From Burkholderiales bacterium (GTDB lineage Bacteria > Pseudomonadota > Gammaproteobacteria > Burkholderiales > Usitatibacteraceae): a DNA stretch of 10,329 nt. A program made the translations under genes and the position numbers. The DNA lies in the NCBI GenBank assembly GCA_014378085.1, contig JACMOJ010000015.1:1-10329 (forward strand). The letters run 5' to 3'. The first letter of the stretch is position 1, and every line of letters begins with the position of its first letter. Positions 1-6,328 of this stretch are shown here, one piece after another. Under the pieces are notes generated by a model that did no database searches, was not told the DNA's origin, and worked only from the letters and a program-made list of their open reading frames with translations.

Positions 1-180
1 ATTACCGAGGCGGTGCAGGCCGAGCAAATTGTCGCGGATGGCGATGGCGATTGTGTATTCCTTGCGCGCGTGTTGTTGCGCGATCCATATTGGCCGCTGC
101 GAGCGGCGACGGCGTTAGGGGTGAAGGTCGAATGGCCGGACCAATACAAACGCGGCGCGGTGAATGCGTTTGGGAAATAG
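1..180 (+). CDS. NADH:flavin oxidoreductase (Old Yellow Enzyme family), C-terminal fragment
   Basis: This is the last 59 codons of a gene that begins before the window and ends at the TAG at 178-180. The visible residues include the stretch [17 protein letters not shown], then [12 protein letters not shown] and finally [10 protein letters not shown]. That order (a glycine/aspartate-rich turn, an (A/G)R near the FMN phosphate site, R-D-P-x-W-P-L-R-A-A, then W-P-x-Q-Y) is the usual C-terminus of YqjM-like enzymes, which use NAD(P)H and FMN to reduce activated C=C bonds. The family match rests on a short tail, so the substrate cannot be judged. It reads in the same direction as the glutathione transferase gene 224 bp downstream, but that gap argues against tight coupling. 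The fragment is cut only by the window edge and shows no internal damage. Confidence 0.8.
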   Translation: MTEAVQAEQIVADGDGDCVFLARVLLRDPYWPLRAATALGVKVEWPDQYKRGAVNAFGK

Positions 181-394
181 TCTTGTCAACCAGCGCAAGA
201 ATTCGACCGCGCTGTTTGTGCTGTTCCGTGCGGCAAAACTTTTCAGCGCCTTCGATGAGCGCCGCGAGCGTGGGCAGGTCAAGGCGCGAGCGACGCCGAC
301 GAGGAGATAGTATGTGTAATACAGCGACGAGTCCGGCGAGCGAGCAACGCTGAGATGCCCACGCGCATTAGCACAGCGCAGGCGAACTACCAAC

Positions 395-400
395 AGGAGA
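395..400 (+). promoter_or_regulatory. Ribosome binding site of the glutathione S-transferase gene
   Basis: AGGAGA lies four bases before the ATG at 405. It is the only purine-rich Shine-Dalgarno candidate near this start and supports MIDLYYWPTPNG as the true N-terminus. Confidence 0.7.
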
Positions 401-404
401 AGAT

Positions 405-1106
405 ATGATTGATCTTTATTATTGGCCCACCCCCAACGGCCACAAAATCACCCTATTTCTCGAAGAGGCGAAGCTGCCCTATAAACTCATCGGCGTAAAC
501 ATCGGCACGGGCGAGCAATTCAAGCCAGGTTTCTTGAAGATCGCGCCGAACAATCGGATGCCGGCGATCGTGGACCGCGCACCTGCCGACGGAAAAAAGC
601 CGATCAGCGTCTTTGAATCGGGCGCGATTTTGCTTTACCTCGCGGGGAAGACCGGAAAATTTTTGCCGAAAGACTTACGTGGTCAAGTCGAAACGCTTGA
701 ATGGCTGATGTGGCAAATGGGTGGGCTCGGGCCGATGGCTGGCCAGAATCATCACTTTGCACATTACGCGCCTAAGAAAATCCGTTACGCGATAAAGCGT
801 TATGTGAACGAAACCTCGCGCTTGTATGGTGTGTTGAATAAGCGGCTGGCTGACCGCGCTTTCATCACGGGTCGGCAATACACCATTGCCGATATGGCGG
901 CCTATCCTTGGATACTTGCTGATCGTCAAGAGCAAGACATGCGCCATTTCCCACATCTTGCGCGGTGGCATGCCGCAATCAAGGCGCGTCCGGCGACGGT
1001 TCGCGCGTATGCGAAGGCGAAAGAAATAAACCCAACACCACTGCCGGCGATGACGGACGAGCAAAAGAAAGTGTTGTTTGGGCAAGACAAATCGGTCGTC
1101 AAATAA
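405..1106 (+). CDS. yfcG: Glutathione S-transferase, nu class, YfcG-like disulfide-bond oxidoreductase
   Basis: The 233-residue protein closely follows E. coli YfcG as I remember it, a cytosolic GST-fold enzyme that uses glutathione for disulfide reductase and peroxidase chemistry rather than for classical conjugation. The thioredoxin-fold domain (about residues 1-85) starts MIDLYYWPTPNGHKITLFLE. T9 and N11 are the residues that contact glutathione in YfcG. The cis-proline is P53 in NNRMPAIVD, and the E71-S72 pair that binds the glutamyl moiety sits in FESGAILLYLA. The helical domain carries the subfamily signature MGGLGPMAGQNHHF (residues 105-118) and the late FITGRQYTIADMAAYPW motif. There is no catalytic cysteine near the N-terminus, as expected for this class. 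The C-terminus is slightly longer than in YfcG and lysine-rich. The gene stands alone, with its 3' end facing the minus-strand operon. Confidence 0.88.
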   Translation: MIDLYYWPTPNGHKITLFLEEAKLPYKLIGVNIGTGEQFKPGFLKIAPNNRMPAIVDRAPADGKKPISVFESGAILLYLAGKTGKFLPKDLRGQVETLEWLMWQMGGLGPMAGQNHHFAHYAPKKIRYAIKRYVNETSRLYGVLNKRLADRAFITGRQYTIADMAAYPWILADRQEQDMRHFPHLARWHAAIKARPATVRAYAKAKEINPTPLPAMTDEQKKVLFGQDKSVVK

Positions 1107-1110
1107 ACAA

Positions 1111-1152
1111 AGCGGCTCAAGAGCGGCTCAAGAGTTGGCTTAAGAGCGGCTC
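1111..1152. repeat. Tandem repeat between convergent genes (11-12 bp units)
   Basis: AGCGGCTCAAG occurs at 1111-1121 and again, identically, at 1122-1132. It is followed by a diverged AGTTGGCTTAAG (1133-1144) and a partial copy, AGCGGCTC (1145-1152). The array begins four bases after the GST stop and fills most of the 72-bp gap before the stop of the minus-strand gene at 1179. GAGC-G-GCTC pairs are too short to form a good terminator stem and no T-run follows, so a termination role is not supported. Confidence 0.75.
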
Positions 1153-1178
1153 TGCACGTACGATGAAAGTGCGGCGAG

Positions 1179-1568
1179 CTACTTCTTGTTGATGGTGTTG
1201 ACGAAGCTGTTGAACTCTTCGATAGCGGCGTTTGCGGCGTCGACATGTGCTTGCGCAAGCTTGTTCATGTCGTTACGAAATGACATTAAGCAATCGCGGT
1301 AACCGTCCATTTGTTTGACGAACAGTTTCTGCTGTCCATCGCTTTCAAATTTACCGGGCGTATCTGGCCGCACACAGTTGTGTTTGGGTATCAATGCGGG
1401 TATCAATGCGGGTATCAATGCGGGTGTCAATGCAGGCATCACTGCAGGTAATGCTGCGGCTGAAGTTTTCTCGGGGGTCTTTGCCTCTTGGGCGCTTGCC
1501 GCAACCGATGCGACCAAGGAAACCGCAACAAAGAGAACCAACGGTAGACGCGAAAGAAAAATTTTCAT
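1179..1568 (-). CDS. Small secreted protein of unknown function with PALI repeat
   Basis: I do not recognise a characterised family. The chosen start is the ATG at 1566-1568, giving 129 residues beginning MKIFLSRLPLVLFVAVSLV. This is a clean signal peptide (K near the start, hydrophobic core, likely cleavage after ASA), so the product should be periplasmic. An upstream in-frame ATG at 1607 would add 13 residues and overlap dxs. Neither start has a good Shine-Dalgarno sequence. After the signal comes a proline/alanine linker of repeated PALI or PALT units. The compact C-terminal part follows, with two cysteines (in HNCVRP and YRDCLM) that could form a disulfide, and a helical segment containing LAQAHVDAANAAIEEFNSFV. 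The start is 25 bp beyond the dxs stop on the same strand, so it is probably the last gene of the xseB-ispA-dxs transcript. Similar small exported proteins with a C-x-P...Y-x-D-C pattern are, from memory, common in betaproteobacteria. Confidence 0.65.
   Translation of the reverse strand: MKIFLSRLPLVLFVAVSLVASVAASAQEAKTPEKTSAAALPAVMPALTPALIPALIPALIPKHNCVRPDTPGKFESDGQQKLFVKQMDGYRDCLMSFRNDMNKLAQAHVDAANAAIEEFNSFVNTINKK
1386..1457. repeat. 12-bp in-frame tandem repeat coding for PALI units
   Basis: GGGTATCAATGC occurs three times without change (1386-1397, 1398-1409, 1410-1421). It continues as GGGTGTCAATGC (1422-1433), AGGCATCACTGC (1434-1445) and AGGTAATGCTGC (1446-1457). On the minus strand each unit encodes four residues of the linker (PALI, PALT, PAVM). 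The gradient from identical to diverged copies suggests recent expansion at the 5' end of the plus-strand array. The 12-bp unit keeps the reading frame at any copy number. Confidence 0.9.
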
Positions 1569-1593
1569 AGCAGTTAGGAGATGGTTGGCCCAA

Positions 1594-3552
1594 CTATCCA
1601 GCAACACGGGTTGTTGTTGATGTCGAGCGGGTCTCGGCGAGCCACTTCTTCACGCTGGCGATAATACCGTCGCGCGTCAATCCGCAGTCCGCTAACAACA
1701 CGCCCGGATCACCGTGTTCGACGAATTGATCTGGCAACCCGAGATGTAATACCGGCAGGATTAAGTGTTGAGCCGAAAGTGATTCGGCAACCGCGCTTCC
1801 TGCGCCGCCCATGATGACGTTTTCTTCGACAGTCACAATCAGGTCGTGGGTCGTGGCGAGTTTGAACACAAGCTCATCGTCTAGCGGTTTGACAAAGCGC
1901 ATGTTCGCGACAGTGGCGTTGAGCTCCTCTGCCGCATCCGCTGCGGGTTTTACCATCGAGCCAAATGCAAGTATGGCAATACGCATTTTCTGTGCGCTGG
2001 CAGCAAAGCCCGTGGCATATCCCTTCGCCTCGCGAACAATTACCCCTTTTCCAACGGGCAATGTCGTCAGCGCCTTGTCGATCGCCACCCCGGGTCCTGC
2101 GCCGCGCGGATAGCGAATCGCCGATGGCTGGTTCAGCCGAACACCGGTTGTCAGCATCTGGCGGCACTCGTTTTCGTCGGCCGGTGCCATTACCACCATG
2201 TTGGGAATACAGCGTAAAAAAGAAAGGTCAAACGCGCCGTGATGGGTTGGCCCGTCCGCGCCGACGAGGCCGCCGCGATCGAGCGCAAACATCACCGGCA
2301 AATTTTGCAGTGCGACGTCGTGAATCAGTTGGTCGTAGCCGCGCTGCAAGAAGGTCGAATAGATCGCCAGTACGGGGCGCATGCCATCGGCGGCAAGTCC
2401 CGCCGCGAAAGTGACCGCATGTTGTTCAGCAATCGCCGTATCGAAATACCGCTCAGGGAACTCTTGCGAAAATTTCACCAGCCCGGAGCCTTCGCGCATC
2501 GCCGGTGTGATGCCGATTAGCGTCGGTTCAACGCGCGCCATGTCACAAAGCCACTCGCCAAAAATCTGCGTGTAGGTTGGTTTAGGTTTGGCGTCGGGTG
2601 CGGGCGCCGCGCTTACTAGCCCAATCTTCGGGTCAAACTTCGACGGGCCGTGATAATTGATTGGATCATCCTCGGCAAGTTTGTAACCTTGTCCTTTGCG
2701 GGTGACCACGTGCAAGAACTGTGGACCATCGAGCTGTTTGATATTGTTTAGCGTGTCGAGCAGGACATCGATGTTGTGGCCATCGATGGGGCCGGTGTAG
2801 TTGAAGCCAAACTCTTCAAACATGGTCGAAGGAATAATCATGCCCTTGGCGTGTTCTTCCAGCTTCTTCGCGATTTCTTTAAATGTTGGCGTGTACTGCA
2901 ACGCTTTTTCGGCGGTCTTCTTGGTGGTGGCGTAAAAGCGCCCCGACATTAGCTTGGCGAAATAGTTATTGAGCGCGCCGATGGATTCCGAGATCGACAT
3001 ATCGTTGTCGTTCAAGATCACAATGACGTTTTCTTTGCCAACGTTGTTCATGGCTTCAAAAGCCATGCCGGCGGTAATTGCGCCATCGCCAATGATGGCG
3101 ACCGCGTGACGTTTGATGCCGGCGGTGCGGGCCGCTACGGCCATGCCAATTGCTGCAGAAATAGAGGTCGAGGAATGCGCCGTGCCGAAGGTGTCGTAGG
3201 GCGACTCTTCGCGGCGCGGAAATCCCGCAATGCCGCCTTTCTGACGCAGTTTCGACATCGATGTGCGTCTGCCCGTCAGAATTTTGTGTCCATAGGTCTG
3301 GTGGCCAACGTCCCACACCAAACGATCTTCCGGGGTGTTGAACGCGTAATGCAGCGCGATGGTCAGCTCCACCGTACCCAGATTCGACGACAGATGACCG
3401 CCCGTGGTCGACACCGAGTTGAGGATGAAATTGCGCAGCTCGTTTGACACTTGCCCTAGGTCGCGGCGATCCAGCTTGCGCAGCTCGCTGGGGTCGTTGA
3501 TCGTTTCGAGCAGCGGATATTGGTTTGTCGGTGATTGGGTGTGGCTTGCCAT
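1594..3552 (-). CDS. dxs: 1-deoxy-D-xylulose-5-phosphate synthase
   Basis: This enzyme condenses pyruvate and glyceraldehyde 3-phosphate, using thiamine diphosphate, to give DXP: the first step of the MEP isoprenoid pathway and a precursor for thiamine and pyridoxal. The start at 3552 gives 652 residues beginning [20 protein letters not shown], slightly above the usual 620-640. The frame stays open further upstream to 3669, but that part lies inside ispA and is not DXS-like. Visible landmarks are H53 in [10 protein letters not shown]84 in VGHQTYGHK, the ThDP motif [16 protein letters not shown] starting at 155 with N181-D184 closing it, the DNDMSIS loop, catalytic E376 in [13 protein letters not shown], the [15 protein letters not shown] phosphate/substrate loop (425-439) and the C-terminal transketolase domain ([12 protein letters not shown]). 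All key residues are intact. The start lies 10 bp after the ispA stop, pointing to one transcript. No clear Shine-Dalgarno sequence precedes it, so translation may depend on coupling to ispA. Confidence 0.97.
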   Translation of the reverse strand: MASHTQSPTNQYPLLETINDPSELRKLDRRDLGQVSNELRNFILNSVSTTGGHLSSNLGTVELTIALHYAFNTPEDRLVWDVGHQTYGHKILTGRRTSMSKLRQKGGIAGFPRREESPYDTFGTAHSSTSISAAIGMAVAARTAGIKRHAVAIIGDGAITAGMAFEAMNNVGKENVIVILNDNDMSISESIGALNNYFAKLMSGRFYATTKKTAEKALQYTPTFKEIAKKLEEHAKGMIIPSTMFEEFGFNYTGPIDGHNIDVLLDTLNNIKQLDGPQFLHVVTRKGQGYKLAEDDPINYHGPSKFDPKIGLVSAAPAPDAKPKPTYTQIFGEWLCDMARVEPTLIGITPAMREGSGLVKFSQEFPERYFDTAIAEQHAVTFAAGLAADGMRPVLAIYSTFLQRGYDQLIHDVALQNLPVMFALDRGGLVGADGPTHHGAFDLSFLRCIPNMVVMAPADENECRQMLTTGVRLNQPSAIRYPRGAGPGVAIDKALTTLPVGKGVIVREAKGYATGFAASAQKMRIAILAFGSMVKPAADAAEELNATVANMRFVKPLDDELVFKLATTHDLIVTVEENVIMGGAGSAVAESLSAQHLILPVLHLGLPDQFVEHGDPGVLLADCGLTRDGIIASVKKWLAETRSTSTTTRVAG

Positions 3553-3562
3553 ACTGGGCTTT

Positions 3563-4468
3563 CTAGTAATCTCGCCGAACGATGAAATCGGCCAATTCGC
3601 GCAGCCGCTTTGCAGGAGGGCCAAAAATATCGAGACTTTGATGCGCATCCTGCAACAAATCTTGAGCAAACTGCTTAGCCGGATTCAGGCCGAGCAGGCT
3701 GACGTAGGTTGGTTTGTTAGCGTCCTTGTCTTTGCCAGCAGTTTTGCCAAGCTTTTCAGTATTAGACTCGCAATCCAAAACGTCGTCCACCACCTGAAAC
3801 GCTAGGCCAACACACTTCGCATAGTGGTCAAGCTTTTGCCGTTCCACCGGGTTTAAGCCTTGCCCGCAAAGCGCCCCCATCATGACCGAGGCTCGAATCA
3901 GCGCCCCGGTTTTGAGCATGTGCATGTGCTCAAGCGCCGGCAGGGAGATTGTCTGATCGACGCTGGCGAGGTCGATCGCCTGCCCGCCTGCCATGCCGCG
4001 TGATCCACAGGCGTCGGCAAAAAGCCTAATTAATTCAATTTGATCGGCCGGATTTTCGGTTAAAGAGTGTGCGCTCACAATCTGAAAAGCCAATGCCTGT
4101 AGAGCGTCCCCTGCAAGAAGCGCGGTGGCCTCGTCGAACTCGACATGGCACGTTGGGCGACCCCGACGCAGCACGTCGTCGTCCATGCACGGCAGGTCAT
4201 CGTGGATCAAAGAGTAGGCGTGGATCATTTCCACGGCTGCCGCGACGATTTTTACGCGCTCCACCGGTGCCTGAGATACGTCTGCGGCGGCAAATGCAAG
4301 CATCGGTCTGACACGCTTGCCACCGCCAAGCGTGGCATAACGCATGGCGTCGTGCAGACGGGTCGGTGGCGAGTCAGCGGACGGCAAAAGCGCCGCAAGG
4401 GTTTTCTCCATGTAGCCCGCAGTGTCCCGAGCCCAGTCCTGAAATGTCGCCTCCTGAAATGTCGTCAT
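3563..4468 (-). CDS. ispA: Farnesyl diphosphate synthase (geranyltranstransferase)
   Basis: A type-II bacterial short-chain prenyl synthase of 301 residues that adds isopentenyl diphosphate to DMAPP and GPP to make farnesyl diphosphate, the precursor of undecaprenyl phosphate, quinone side chains and hopanoids. It shows GGGKRVRPM (48-56) for IPP binding, the first aspartate-rich motif DDLPCMDDD (90-98, the DDxxxxD form), [16 protein letters not shown] (186-191), and the second motif FQVVDDVLD (224-232) followed by GKTAGKD. The aromatic Y85, five residues before the first motif, is the usual length determinant of bacterial FPP synthases, so a C15 product is expected. The start could be the ATG at 4468 or the GTG directly before it at 4471; neither has a good ribosome binding site. 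The N-terminus carries a 15-bp duplication ([10 protein letters not shown]). It is second in the xseB-ispA-dxs operon. Confidence 0.95.
   Translation of the reverse strand: MTTFQEATFQDWARDTAGYMEKTLAALLPSADSPPTRLHDAMRYATLGGGKRVRPMLAFAAADVSQAPVERVKIVAAAVEMIHAYSLIHDDLPCMDDDVLRRGRPTCHVEFDEATALLAGDALQALAFQIVSAHSLTENPADQIELIRLFADACGSRGMAGGQAIDLASVDQTISLPALEHMHMLKTGALIRASVMMGALCGQGLNPVERQKLDHYAKCVGLAFQVVDDVLDCESNTEKLGKTAGKDKDANKPTYVSLLGLNPAKQFAQDLLQDAHQSLDIFGPPAKRLRELADFIVRRDY
4437..4466. repeat. 15-bp tandem duplication in the 5' end of ispA
   Basis: TCCTGAAATGTCGCC (4437-4451) is followed directly by TCCTGAAATGTCGTC (4452-4466), differing at one base. On the coding strand this gives TFQEA then TFQDW, a five-residue in-frame duplication at residues 3-12, before the conserved part of the enzyme. 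It creates a perfect AGGAGG on the coding strand that has no start codon at a usable distance. Confidence 0.85.
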
Positions 4469-4520
4469 CACGCCGCTTTTGCGTTGCGTTTTGTGAGCCT
4501 TTTGTCTACCTTGCTTGCCA

Positions 4521-4760
4521 TTATTCGGCGAGGTCCTTCAGCGATGCGGACCCGTCTGCGGCCGGCGTCAAGACCTGAATGCGCTGTTCTGCGTCCGCAA
4601 GAATACGTTCGCAGTAACGCAATAGCTCAGTACCGCGTTGGTAGGCGGCGAGGGATTCTTCGAGCGGCAGCTGGCCGGCTTCCATTTTCTCGACTAACGC
4701 ATCAAGTTCTGCGGTGGCAGCCTCAAAGCTTTTTGGTTCTTTTTCTGTCGTTTTGGGCAT
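4521..4760 (-). CDS. xseB: Exodeoxyribonuclease VII small subunit
   Basis: XseB is the small helical subunit that binds the XseA catalytic subunit to form exonuclease VII, a single-strand-specific nuclease working in both directions. The 79-residue product from the ATG at 4758-4760 has the normal family length and pattern: SFEAATAELDALVEKMEAGQ (11-30), LPLEESLAAYQRGTELLRYC (31-50), then ILADAEQRIQVL (53-64) and an acidic tail. The frame is open upstream to 4901, but the extra 47 residues are not family-like. This is the first gene of the minus-strand operon, with 52 bp (or 49 from the GTG) between its stop and ispA. The xseB-ispA-dxs order is, from memory, widespread in beta- and gammaproteobacteria. 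xseA is not in the window. Confidence 0.95.
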   Translation of the reverse strand: MPKTTEKEPKSFEAATAELDALVEKMEAGQLPLEESLAAYQRGTELLRYCERILADAEQRIQVLTPAADGSASLKDLAE

Positions 4761-4982
4761 TTTGGCGCCAGTTATCTTGGAAAAACCGCACCGGACTAGG
4801 CAATCCTGTCCGTTGGTGGGTATGTCACAAATTTTACACGCGGCGCGGTTAAGTTGCTTACTCGCGCGTAGCCGACCGCCAGTCGGCCAATGCCCGCGCA
4901 ATCAACTTTCGTGATCGACAAAACGGCGATTTAGGTTGCGCTCTAGGGGGGAAATGGGCAAAATCATCCTCCCTCTTTCAAA

Positions 4983-5032
4983 GCGCAATTTCAAGTGTAA
5001 TTGTGAAGCTAATTGCGAAGTGCAATTAGCGC
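4983..5032. repeat. Array of four AATT-cored boxes spaced 12-13 bp
   Basis: AATT cores start at 4987, 4999, 5011 and 5024, so centre-to-centre distances are 12, 12 and 13 bp. The surrounding units GCGCAATTTCAA, GTGTAATTGTGA, AGCTAATTGCGAA and GTGCAATTAGCG resemble one another loosely, as in a decayed tandem repeat or a series of protein-binding half sites. The core of the second box is also seen as a direct repeat 25 bp on (AAGTGTAATT and AAGTGCAATT). Confidence 0.7.
5008..5030. promoter_or_regulatory. Perfect inverted repeat, candidate LysR-type operator
   Basis: GCTAATTGC (5008-5016) and GCAATTAGC (5022-5030) are exact reverse complements separated by GAAGT. The inner part, ATTGC-N5-GCAAT, fits the T-N11-A pattern of LysR-type regulator boxes. 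It lies about 130 bp before the oxygenase start, with unknown distance to a transcription start. It is not a terminator: an A-run, not a T-run, follows on the plus strand. The regulator is not encoded in this window, and a MarR- or TetR-type dimer site is also possible. Confidence 0.5.
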
Positions 5033-5148
5033 AAAAAGAGCTATGTCGGGACGGAGCAAGCAGAGTTAAAAGCTAGTTTCTCGATCGCCCGGGTGTTGTT
5101 TTTACTTTGGTTGATGCGCGGCAGTTTGAAGCTACGCGCGTGTTAATT

Positions 5149-5153
5149 GGAGG
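5149..5153 (+). promoter_or_regulatory. Ribosome binding site of the Rieske oxygenase gene
   Basis: GGAGG lies eight bases before the ATG at 5162. It overlaps the alternative in-frame TTG at 5147, so the TTG is unlikely to be used and the protein should begin MSKLMGERELSK. Confidence 0.85.
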
Positions 5154-5161
5154 TAAGGACT

Positions 5162-6277
5162 ATGTCCAAACTAATGGGCGAGCGCGAGCTCTCGAAGCCC
5201 TTTGTGCCTACGGCACAGCTGCCGATCAGCTGGTATTTCGATAGCGTGATCCATCAGCGCGAGCTAGACACCATGTTCAAACACGGCCCCGTTTATGTGG
5301 GCCATGAACTGATGGTGCCGAGCCAAAACGATTTTCACGCGCTCGACGCCACCAACGGCGCGTGGACGCTGGTCAACAACGGCCAGTCGGTCGAAATGAT
5401 TTCCAACATCTGCCGCCACCGTCAAGCGGTCATGCTGAAGGGTGCTGGTCAATTGGCTTCCGGCAACATCGTGTGTCCGTTGCATCGATGGACCTACGAC
5501 AACAAGGGCGACTTTCTGGGAGCCCCACACTTTGCCGAGCAGCCCTGCTTGCATCTGCCGCGTAAACCGCTTTCGCGCTGGAATGGGTTGCTGTTTGAGG
5601 GTCCAAATCCAATCGTCGACGACCTCGCCAAGATTAAGTGGGCAAAAGATTTAGACTTTTCTGGCTTCATGTTCGACAAAGCCGAGGTCACGCATTACAA
5701 CTTCAATTGGAAAACATTCATCGAGGTGTACCTCGAGGATTATCACGTCGTGCCGTTTCATCCAGGGCTGGGTGGCTTTGTTGATTGCGATTCACTCGAG
5801 TGGGATTTTGGCGACTGGTACAGCGTGCAAGTGGTCGGCGTCAAAAATCAACTGACGCGCGCCGGCTCAGACACTTATCAAAAATGGCACGACATGGTGC
5901 TGCAATATCGCAACGGAGAAACACCGCCTTACGGTGCGATTTGGCTGACCATCTACCCAAATGTGATGGTCGAGTGGTATCCGCATGTGCTGGTGGTTTC
6001 CACTATCCTTCCAGTCGGTCCGGATAAGTGCACCAATATCGTTGAGTTTTACTACCCGGAAGAAATTGCATTGTTTGAGCGCGAATTTGTCGAGGCAGAA
6101 CAGAAGGCCTACGCGGAGACGGCTATTGAGGACGACGAGATTTGCCAGCGCATGAACGACGGCCGCAGATTGTTGTGGCGGGAGGGGCGCGACGAGCAGG
6201 GCCCTTACCAAACCCCTTACGAAGACGGCATGGTGCATTTTCATGAGTTTGTGCGGCGCGAATTGAGCGCTGGATGA
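5162..6277 (+). CDS. Rieske non-heme iron oxygenase, alpha (catalytic) subunit-like
   Basis: A 371-residue, cytosolic oxygenase subunit. The N-terminal Rieske domain binds a [2Fe-2S] cluster through C84-x-H86 (in NICRHRQAV) and C105-x-x-H108 (in IVCPLHRW), with 18 residues between the pairs. The catalytic domain has the mononuclear iron motif in FNWKTFIEVYLEDYHVVPFH: H195 and H200 are the histidine ligands, and an aspartate of EDDEICQ (D324 or D325) is the likely third. The bridging position, three residues before the first histidine, is E192 rather than the Asp of naphthalene dioxygenase; glutamate there is known in CntA/YeaW-type enzymes. All metal ligands are present, so it should be active, but the substrate is not predictable. 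No beta subunit, ferredoxin or reductase gene is adjacent, so electrons must come from elsewhere. It is divergent from xseB-ispA-dxs and followed by a hairpin, then a transporter gene. I recall the Rieske/xseB/ispA/dxs neighbourhood from other Burkholderiales, where the function is also unassigned. Confidence 0.9.
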   Translation: MSKLMGERELSKPFVPTAQLPISWYFDSVIHQRELDTMFKHGPVYVGHELMVPSQNDFHALDATNGAWTLVNNGQSVEMISNICRHRQAVMLKGAGQLASGNIVCPLHRWTYDNKGDFLGAPHFAEQPCLHLPRKPLSRWNGLLFEGPNPIVDDLAKIKWAKDLDFSGFMFDKAEVTHYNFNWKTFIEVYLEDYHVVPFHPGLGGFVDCDSLEWDFGDWYSVQVVGVKNQLTRAGSDTYQKWHDMVLQYRNGETPPYGAIWLTIYPNVMVEWYPHVLVVSTILPVGPDKCTNIVEFYYPEEIALFEREFVEAEQKAYAETAIEDDEICQRMNDGRRLLWREGRDEQGPYQTPYEDGMVHFHEFVRRELSAG

Positions 6278-6280
6278 GTT

Positions 6281-6313
6281 TGAAATCGCGCGAATCGCAC
6301 GATTTTATTTTCT
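6281..6313 (+). terminator. Candidate intrinsic terminator after the Rieske gene
   Basis: Bases 6281-6292 (TGAAATCGCGCG) can pair with 6296-6307 (CGCACGATTTTA) around a three-base AAT loop, with one C-A mismatch and one G-U pair, and TTTTCT follows. Stem quality is reasonable but the T-run is short, and the hairpin sits only 21 bp before the next ATG, so it could be a partial terminator or attenuator lowering expression of the transporter gene. Confidence 0.5.
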
Positions 6314-6328
6314 CGCGATGAGCTCGCT

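Larger units (their letters stand above)
4761..5161. other. Divergent intergenic region between xseB and the Rieske oxygenase gene
   Basis: About 400 bp with no credible gene; the open frames here are N-terminal extensions of neighbours or short shadows. It must hold the promoters of both transcripts. On the minus strand TAAAAT (4831-4836 read in reverse) is the best -10 candidate for the xseB operon, but no good -35 pairs with it. A perfect 6-bp inverted repeat GCCGAC-CGCCA-GTCGGC lies at 4871-4887 without a T-run. The region from 4983 to 5032 is AT-rich and carries the AATT box array listed separately. No sigma-70 promoter with both boxes is convincing for the oxygenase gene, which fits an activator-dependent promoter but does not prove it. 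No riboswitch fold was recognised. Confidence 0.6.

Noticed and set aside
115..393. 92-codon minus-strand open frame over the flavin oxidoreductase tail and following gap
   Set aside because: It runs antisense through a recognisable coding end, is rich in Arg and Ser as expected of a shadow frame, and has no family resemblance or ribosome binding site.
1315..1620. Plus-strand frame with a GINA repeat opposite the small secreted protein
   Set aside because: The repeat is simply the antisense reading of the PALI array. The minus-strand version has a signal peptide and fits the operon, while the plus version has neither.
3553..3669. Upstream extension of dxs to an ATG at 3669
   Set aside because: The extra 39 residues lie within the ispA C-terminal coding region and do not resemble DXS; the 3552 start gives the normal N-terminus.
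4145..4852. 235-codon plus-strand frame across ispA and xseB
   Set aside because: It is fully antisense to two clearly conserved genes, and its translation is Arg/His-rich and unlike any family.
4871..4887. Inverted repeat GCCGAC-CGCCA-GTCGGC as a terminator
   Set aside because: The stem is only six pairs, no T-run follows on either strand, and it lies in a divergent promoter region where no transcript needs to end.
4761..4901. Upstream extension of xseB to 4901
   Set aside because: The 47 added residues are cysteine- and arginine-rich with no XseB similarity, and the internal ATG at 4760 gives the normal family length.
4761..5161. Thiamine or other riboswitch controlling the dxs operon
   Set aside because: I found no thi-box-like conserved segments or nested hairpins ahead of xseB on the minus strand.
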